Below are positions 59,287-64,000 of a DNA stretch of 64,000 bases, in pieces. The translations under genes were made by a program, and so were the position numbers. The notes beneath the pieces are model-generated. The model was not told the DNA's origin. It saw nothing but the letters and a program-made list of their open reading frames with translations, and did no database searches. The DNA is from Planctomycetota bacterium (GTDB lineage: Bacteria; Planctomycetota; UBA1135; GCA-002686595): positions 1-64,000 of the forward strand of contig JABABA010000002.1 of NCBI GenBank assembly GCA_014238415.1. The letters are read 5' to 3'. The first letter of the stretch is position 1. Each line of letters begins with the position of its first letter.

Positions 59287-60345
59287 CTAGCGTTTGCTCT
59301 CAAAAAACAAACGCAGATCTTCAGGCAGAGGACTTACCACTCGAATGCGCTCTCCGCTTTGGGGATGATTGAAAGTTATTGCATGGTGATGCAGGGCATG
59401 CCGAGGGAGTTCGAGCACCTCGTGGTCCTCATTGCTCAACCTTCCCTCCGCTGAGCGAATGAACAACTGCTCATCGGGGCCATAGAGTTTGTCACCCACA
59501 AGCGGCATGCCTATTGAAGCCAAGTGCAATCGAATCTGATGCTGTCGTCCTGAGAAGAGCCTGCACTCCAACAGGGAATAGGGGCCCACCTGCTCCAAGA
59601 TGCGCCAGTCCGTGCGCGACTTTAGACCGTCTTCTGCCACCGTCATCTTGATTCGCACGGAACTCGCGTGGGACTCGCGGATCGGGCGTCTGATCGAGCC
59701 ACTTTCCCCAGGCGCCGGTCCACGCACAATCGTCAGATAGAGTTTTTCATTGCTGCCCTCTTCAAACTGCCGACGCAAATCCAAATGAGAACTGGCCTGC
59801 AAACCAGCCATCACGATACCGCTGGTTTCACGATCGAGCCGATGGGCCAACCGCGGCAGCCCCTTGGTGGAACTCGATCGATCCGCATAGTGAGCATGAA
59901 TCCGTTGGATCAAGGTGTCGTTCACATGGCGGCCACTGGGATGCACGGCAACCCCCGCAGGCTTTTCCACCAGCAGAACATGTTCATCCTCATGCAGGAT
60001 CTGGAGGGCAGACAGGGGCCCTGCGGGAGCCGGGATACGCAGGTCAGCAGGGATCTCCACACGCACTTGGGTCCCGTGCCGCAGATGCCGCCCGGGGCGG
60101 CGCTCGGTGGCCCAGCTACCACTACCCTCAGAAACGCCCGGCATGGAGGGATCAAGGGACACAAAACCATCCTTGATCAACTTCTGAATCGAAGAACGCG
60201 AACGCCAGGTCAAATGAGCGCTGAGGAATTGGTCCAAGCGCATGTTCAGCTCTTCCTTGGGCAGACGAAAGAAACTCCCGTCCACTTGCAGCAAGACCTG
60301 CTCAAGGGGCCGGTTGAGGTCACGATCTTTGGGTAGGAGTCCCAC
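59287..60345 (-). CDS. RluA-family pseudouridine synthase
   Basis: 352 residues from GTG 60345. An N-terminal S4 RNA-binding domain (EELNMRLDQFLSAHLTWRSRSSIQKLIKDGFVSLD, about 30-65) is followed by the catalytic domain with the conserved Asp in AHRLDRETSGIVMAG and the later RQHQIRLHLASIGMPLVGDKLYG. RluA/RluD enzymes convert uridine to pseudouridine in 23S rRNA or tRNA. The exact target site cannot be assigned. A TATCCT box lies 10 nt before the GTG. Confidence 0.92.
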   Translation of the reverse strand: MGLLPKDRDLNRPLEQVLLQVDGSFFRLPKEELNMRLDQFLSAHLTWRSRSSIQKLIKDGFVSLDPSMPGVSEGSGSWATERRPGRHLRHGTQVRVEIPADLRIPAPAGPLSALQILHEDEHVLLVEKPAGVAVHPSGRHVNDTLIQRIHAHYADRSSSTKGLPRLAHRLDRETSGIVMAGLQASSHLDLRRQFEEGSNEKLYLTIVRGPAPGESGSIRRPIRESHASSVRIKMTVAEDGLKSRTDWRILEQVGPYSLLECRLFSGRQHQIRLHLASIGMPLVGDKLYGPDEQLFIRSAEGRLSNEDHEVLELPRHALHHHAITFNHPQSGERIRVVSPLPEDLRLFFESKR

Positions 60346-60355
60346 GATGACCTAT

Positions 60356-60361
60356 AGGATA
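60356..60361 (-). promoter_or_regulatory. -10-like box (TATCCT) of the RluA-family gene
   Basis: TATCCT on the minus strand lies 10 nt before the GTG start codon. No Shine-Dalgarno is present. Confidence 0.35.
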
Positions 60362-60404
60362 ACGAAGCACCCGGACGACCGCGGGATCCTGCCCCTGGAA
60401 GCGT

Positions 60405-60440
60405 CAGAGGCCGCTTGATCGTGCGATCAAGCGGCCTCTG
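60405..60440 (-). terminator. Perfect 16-bp hairpin downstream of rpsU
   Basis: Arms 60405-60420 and 60425-60440 are exact complements around a GTGC loop. It lies 28 nt after the rpsU stop. There is no U-tract on the minus side. Confidence 0.6.
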
Positions 60441-60467
60441 GCGTAGTAGGGTTCCCGTTCTGCTGAA

Positions 60468-60692
60468 TCAGCTGCGACGACGACGAATCCGACGATTCGG
60501 GTCATTCTTGCGAGTTGCTTTTTGAATGGTACGCAAGCGCTCCCGACGCTCACGACGGCGCTCATCAGAACGCTTTTCGTGGAAGGAGTTGGCCTTGGCG
60601 GCCTTGAAAATACCCCCGAAGTTGCACTGGCGCTTGAAACGGCGCAGGGCGGCCTCGAGAGACTCGTTGGATCGAACGGTGACCTTGATCAC
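60468..60692 (-). CDS. rpsU: 30S ribosomal protein bS21
   Basis: 74 residues from GTG 60692 with the family pattern VTVRSNESLEAALRRFKRQC and a strongly basic C-terminal tail (RRRERRERLRTIQKATRKNDPNRRIRRRRS). bS21 aids translation initiation near the anti-Shine-Dalgarno region of 16S rRNA. The C-terminal tail is longer and more basic than in E. coli. A long hairpin follows. Confidence 0.95.
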   Translation of the reverse strand: MIKVTVRSNESLEAALRRFKRQCNFGGIFKAAKANSFHEKRSDERRRERRERLRTIQKATRKNDPNRRIRRRRS

Positions 60693-60788
60693 GATTGGGT
60701 TCGCTTGAATGGGGGTGCAAAGGTGCTCACCGATCCCAGCGGGGATCGATGCGGGCGAGCAAGATAGCGATCAGGAGGGGATTCCGCC

Positions 60789-60926
60789 ATGATTCGCCCT
60801 GGAAAAGGTGCCAAAAGGCTGCCATTCTTCGATTGTGTCGCAGCACCCCAACTCATCAAGCCCCTCCAATGGAGACCAGACAAGCGCTCTGCAGGGGGTC
60901 GTGGAGCGGATCACTTACCACGATGA
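60789..60926 (+). CDS. Possible 45-residue ORF with a strong Shine-Dalgarno overlapping recD2
   Basis: ATG 60789 has AGGAGG 9 nt upstream and encodes 45 residues (MIRPGKGAKRLPFFD...) in a different frame from RecD2. It could load ribosomes for RecD2 by coupling, or indicate a frame error near the RecD2 start. There is no recognisable product. Confidence 0.25.
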   Translation: MIRPGKGAKRLPFFDCVAAPQLIKPLQWRPDKRSAGGRGADHLPR

Positions 60927-63093
60927 GGACTCCCTCTACACAGTGCTGAGGGTTCTGCCGGAGAGCGGTTTCTCGGCCTCTGGAGGCACTGGGAGTCTGT
61001 TCGCCCCGGTTCGGGTAACCGCGGTAGGGCGCATGCTGGAGCCTATTGAGGGCCAACGGGTACGCCTGGAAGGTACCTGGGGCCGCCATGCCACCCACGG
61101 TGATCAGTTCGAGTTCAACTCAAACCTGCCTCTGGATCCGGGGGACGAAGAAGGGCTCATACGCTACCTGTCCTCCAAAGCTTTTGATGGCATCGGCGAG
61201 ACTATCGCTCAGCGCATCGTCGAGAAGCTGGGCACGGGAACCCTGGACATTATTCGCGATCACCCGGAATCTCTGGAGGCGGTCAGCGGCCTACGGGCCA
61301 CCGTACGAAAGCGCCTCGTGGCTGCGGTGCAGGCTCGTCATGCCCAGCACCAGACAGCAGCATTCCTGATGAGCCTGGGTCTGGGACCAGTGCGAACCCA
61401 GACGATCATGGCGACCCTTGGAAGCAATTGCGAAAGCCAGGTACGCGAAGATCCCTACGTGTTGATCAGCGTGCGTGGCATGGCATTCAGGTCCACGGAC
61501 AAGGTGGCCCTTGAGTTGGGTCTGGAACTCGACGATCCACGCCGGTTGGTGGCTGGCATTGAGCAGAGCCTCAAGCAAGCTGCCGATGACGGCCACAGCT
61601 TGTTGCGTCAAGGGGACCTTATGACAGCTGCACATGATCTACTCGGAAGCAAGGCAACGACCGAGGGTCTGGAGTCCGCGCTACAGGACCTGATTCGACA
61701 AGACCGCGCCTGGATCGATCGCTCCCTTTTGCCGGACGAAGAAGCAAACCACGCGTTGCATCCGGTTTACCTGCCCTACCTGGGAACCTCCGAGCGTGAG
61801 CTGGCCAAGAACATCGGGCGTTTGTTGAATGTGAACAAGGTGGAAGCCCTGGCAAGCAGGGACCAGTTACAGAAACTGGAGAAACGCACTGGGATCGAGC
61901 TGCACGAAGATCAGCGGGCGGCGGTGCTGGGACTCCTGGCCTCGCCGGTGGCGTTGCTTACGGGAGGTCCAGGAGTGGGCAAGACCACCATCGTGCGATG
62001 GATCGCGGATCTTGCCACCGCTGCGGGCTACAAGGTCAAACTCGCCTCGCCCACAGGCCGAGCAGCAAAGCGTCTCAGCGAGGCAACACAGCGACCCGCA
62101 TCAACCATTCATCGCCTGCTCAAGATGCAGCCCCCAGACGGCTTCGAGCACAACGCCCGAAAACCTCTGGAGGCGGGCATCGTGCTGGTGGACGAGATCT
62201 CCATGCTCGATGTGGTCCTGGCCCACCATCTGGTCTCTGCCATCGCCGCACCTACGCGCCTGATCCTTGTGGGGGATCCCGATCAGCTGCCTTCGGTGGG
62301 CGCAGGCAACGTGCTGGCTGACCTCTTGGCATCCGGGGTGATTCCCACTCATCGCCTGACCCAGGTCTTTCGCCAGGATGAACAGAGCCTGATCGTCTCC
62401 AACGCCCACCGGGTCCTGGCAGGAGAAATGCCTGAGCTCCCCGCCCCTGGTGTACGTCAGGCAAGCTTCTACTTCTTCCGTGCAGAAGACCCGGTCATGA
62501 TCGAAGACCGCTTGATCGAAGTGGTGTCCAAACGCATCCCCGAGAAGTTTGGTTTGGACTGGACTGAGGATGTACAGGTGATCGCTCCCATGTACAAGGG
62601 CGATGCAGGAGTAGATGCCCTGAACAGCCGCTTACGCGATGCTGCAAACTACGGAGGTCGTGAGGTCGAACGCAACGGTCACGTCTGGCGCACTGGTGAT
62701 CGCGTGATTCAAACCCGCAACGACTACGAGAAGAACGTATTCAATGGAGATATGGGGCGCATCAGCCAGGTCTCCGCTGATGGCGTAATTACGGTCAAGT
62801 TCTCCGATCAAATCCAATCCTACTCCAAGGGTGAACTCAATGACTTGCGCCCCGCTTTCGCCATCACCGTGCACCGCAGTCAGGGTGGAGAATATCCCTG
62901 CGTTGTGATGCCGCTTGTGCGTGGCCATCGAGTCATGCTCCAACGCAACCTGCTGTACACGGCTATCACGCGCGCCAAACAGTTGGTGGTACTTGTGGGT
63001 TCTGAGATTGCCCTGCGCTGGGCGGTGGAAACCGCCGAGCAGGCCCAACGCATGAGCATGCTCAAGGAGCGCCTGATCGAAGCCCGCAAATAG
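60808..63093 (+). CDS. recD2: ATP-dependent RecD2-like helicase
   Basis: Up to 761 residues. The N-terminal OB-like segment (LQGVVERITYHDEDSLYTVLRVLPESGF) and tandem helix-hairpin-helix region (LSSKAFDGIGETIAQRIVEKLG, SLEAVSGLRATVRKRLVAAV) are typical of RecD2. The motor has Walker A GGPGVGKTT (about 387), SPTGRAAKRLSEAT, DEISMLD, GDPDQLPSVGAGNVL and VHRSQGGEYP. RecD2 is a 5'-3' helicase acting without RecB/C. The start is uncertain: GTG 60808 or GTG 60835; the only strong Shine-Dalgarno precedes an out-of-frame ATG at 60789. Confidence 0.93.
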   Translation: MPKGCHSSIVSQHPNSSSPSNGDQTSALQGVVERITYHDEDSLYTVLRVLPESGFSASGGTGSLFAPVRVTAVGRMLEPIEGQRVRLEGTWGRHATHGDQFEFNSNLPLDPGDEEGLIRYLSSKAFDGIGETIAQRIVEKLGTGTLDIIRDHPESLEAVSGLRATVRKRLVAAVQARHAQHQTAAFLMSLGLGPVRTQTIMATLGSNCESQVREDPYVLISVRGMAFRSTDKVALELGLELDDPRRLVAGIEQSLKQAADDGHSLLRQGDLMTAAHDLLGSKATTEGLESALQDLIRQDRAWIDRSLLPDEEANHALHPVYLPYLGTSERELAKNIGRLLNVNKVEALASRDQLQKLEKRTGIELHEDQRAAVLGLLASPVALLTGGPGVGKTTIVRWIADLATAAGYKVKLASPTGRAAKRLSEATQRPASTIHRLLKMQPPDGFEHNARKPLEAGIVLVDEISMLDVVLAHHLVSAIAAPTRLILVGDPDQLPSVGAGNVLADLLASGVIPTHRLTQVFRQDEQSLIVSNAHRVLAGEMPELPAPGVRQASFYFFRAEDPVMIEDRLIEVVSKRIPEKFGLDWTEDVQVIAPMYKGDAGVDALNSRLRDAANYGGREVERNGHVWRTGDRVIQTRNDYEKNVFNGDMGRISQVSADGVITVKFSDQIQSYSKGELNDLRPAFAITVHRSQGGEYPCVVMPLVRGHRVMLQRNLLYTAITRAKQLVVLVGSEIALRWAVETAEQAQRMSMLKERLIEARK

Positions 63094-63313
63094 CTCGTGA
63101 AGCCCGACACCAAAAAGTCCCAGAGCCGCCCAGCTTGCGCTGACCGGCTCCGAGGTGCGTTACAGTTGGTTCGAAAGTGTCGCTCAAACCCCCAGAACTG
63201 AGGGCCAATCGACCGAACGGGGCTATTTCTAGGTAGCTCAGGCCTGAGTGGCAAGTACAAAGCGATGGGATTCTCACCTGAACTTGCGCTGGATTGGCCG
63301 TAGGCCCTCGAAA

Positions 63314-64000
63314 TCAGCGTTTCTTGGGTGGCAACGGAGGGAAGTACTCACGTCCTTCGAGGCCCTCGGGCAGACAGGGCATTCCCTCACGGGCCCCCTC
63401 ATCCGAGTGCGCGTTGCGGTAGCCCTCACCGTAACCCGCTTGCTTCATCAGGGCAGTCGCAGCGTTGCGCAGGTGCTTGGGAACCGGTTCAGCCGCAGTC
63501 TGCTCCACATCCTGCTCAGCCTGAGAGAGTGCCAAGTAGACCGAGTTGTCCTTGCGCGTACGAGCGAGATAGACCGCCGCCTGGGCCAGGGCGAGCTTGG
63601 CCTCGGGATAGCCCAAACGGTGAAAAGCGTCCCCTGCGTCCAAAGCGATGCGCAAGGCGAAAGGATCAGCAAGGCCAATGTCCTCCGTAGCAGCGCGAAT
63701 CAAACGCCGAGCAATGAAGTTACCGTCTTCACCTGCACTCATCATGCGCGTGACCCAGTAAAGGGCCGCGTCTTGATCGCTGTTGCGAATGGACTTGTGC
63801 AGTGCACTGATCAGGTTGTAGTGCTCTTCTCCACCCTTGTCGTAGAGCACGAGTTTACGCTGCAGGGCTTCTTCCACCAATTCAAGAGTCAGCTCGCCTC
63901 CCTCTGTCTGCAGTGCAGCGCAGGTCTCAAGAGCGGTCAGAGCCCGACGTGCGTCTCCATCTGTACCATTGGCAATGCGCTCAAGGACTTGTGAGTCTGC
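63314..64000 (-). CDS. rarA: Replication-associated recombination protein RarA (MgsA), C-terminal part
   Basis: The frame is open to the window edge and ends at 63314. It reads ADSQVLERIANGTDGDARRA followed by LTALE, the sensor-2 region of an AAA+ clamp-loader-like ATPase, then the lid and tetramerisation domain KGGEEHYNLISALHKSIRNSD, YWVTRMMSAGEDGNFIARRL, IRAATEDIGLADPFAL and the terminal GYGEGYRNAHSDEGA. These are diagnostic of RarA. The Walker A and B motifs lie outside the window. RarA acts at stalled replication forks. The 220-nt gap before it shows no clear element. Confidence 0.93.
   Translation of the reverse strand, partial: ADSQVLERIANGTDGDARRALTALETCAALQTEGGELTLELVEEALQRKLVLYDKGGEEHYNLISALHKSIRNSDQDAALYWVTRMMSAGEDGNFIARRLIRAATEDIGLADPFALRIALDAGDAFHRLGYPEAKLALAQAAVYLARTRKDNSVYLALSQAEQDVEQTAAEPVPKHLRNAATALMKQAGYGEGYRNAHSDEGAREGMPCLPEGLEGREYFPPLPPKKR

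Overview
The window is a stretch of bacterial chromosome, moderately GC-rich and densely coded on both strands. The best guess for the organism is an uncultured member of the Planctomycetota. The evidence is many secreted FG-GAP/VCBS proteins, a CRTAC1 protein with TPR lipoproteins, a C-terminal module ending in an FNFTDALSVNF-like motif that I associate with marine planctomycetes, a TIGR03087-type sugar transferase, and weak Shine-Dalgarno usage. This assignment is inference; there is no rRNA marker in the window. I found no rRNA, tRNA, CRISPR array, prophage or insertion sequence.

Layout. 1-2.9 kb (minus): a MacB/Lol-type ABC permease (cut by the window edge), its ATPase, and a secreted FG-GAP protein with a C-terminal DsbD-alpha-like redox domain. 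The frame of this last gene is broken only by one UGA, followed at bacterial SECIS spacing by a hairpin with a bulged U and a GUU loop, so it is a strong selenoprotein candidate. 2.9-3.6 kb: noncoding, rich in hairpins. 3.6-5.5 kb (minus): a COG3014-like lipoprotein and an LpoB-like lipoprotein. 5.7-15.4 kb (plus): mutS, two paralogous TPR lipoproteins, a CRTAC1/ASPIC protein, hemB and nagA. 15.4-21.1 kb (minus): topA, a glycosyltransferase and an archaeal-type (type II) methionine aminopeptidase. 21.2-22.7 kb (plus): a small lipoprotein, a 21-residue leader ORF and a Ser/Thr kinase. 22.8-28.9 kb: a beta-propeller lipoprotein, an FG-GAP protein, a carboxypeptidase-regulatory-like protein and a leucine-dehydrogenase-like enzyme. 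29.3-37.5 kb (plus): a DinG-type helicase with an SSB-like C-terminal tip, a sugar transferase, a methyltransferase, an MscS channel and a beta-helix protein.

37.5-48.3 kb (minus) is a complex I operon, nuoABCDHIJKLMN, without nuoE, nuoF and nuoG, preceded by a good sigma70-type promoter. 49-64 kb holds a radical-SAM-fold protein that has lost its cluster cysteines, a beta-barrel protein, an SPFH pair, a large secreted protein, an ABC-2-type ATPase and membrane partner, a thioesterase, an alpha/beta hydrolase, an RluA pseudouridine synthase, ribosomal protein bS21, a RecD2 helicase and the C-terminal part of RarA.

Functional themes are genome maintenance (MutS, TopA, DinG, RecD2, RarA), respiration (complex I), and a large envelope/secreted programme. 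A recurrent regulatory theme is a TAnnnT box 6-11 nt upstream of the start codon of many first-of-operon genes that lack a Shine-Dalgarno sequence, suggesting leaderless or nearly leaderless mRNAs. Long, near-perfect hairpins with poor U-tracts mark several transcript ends.
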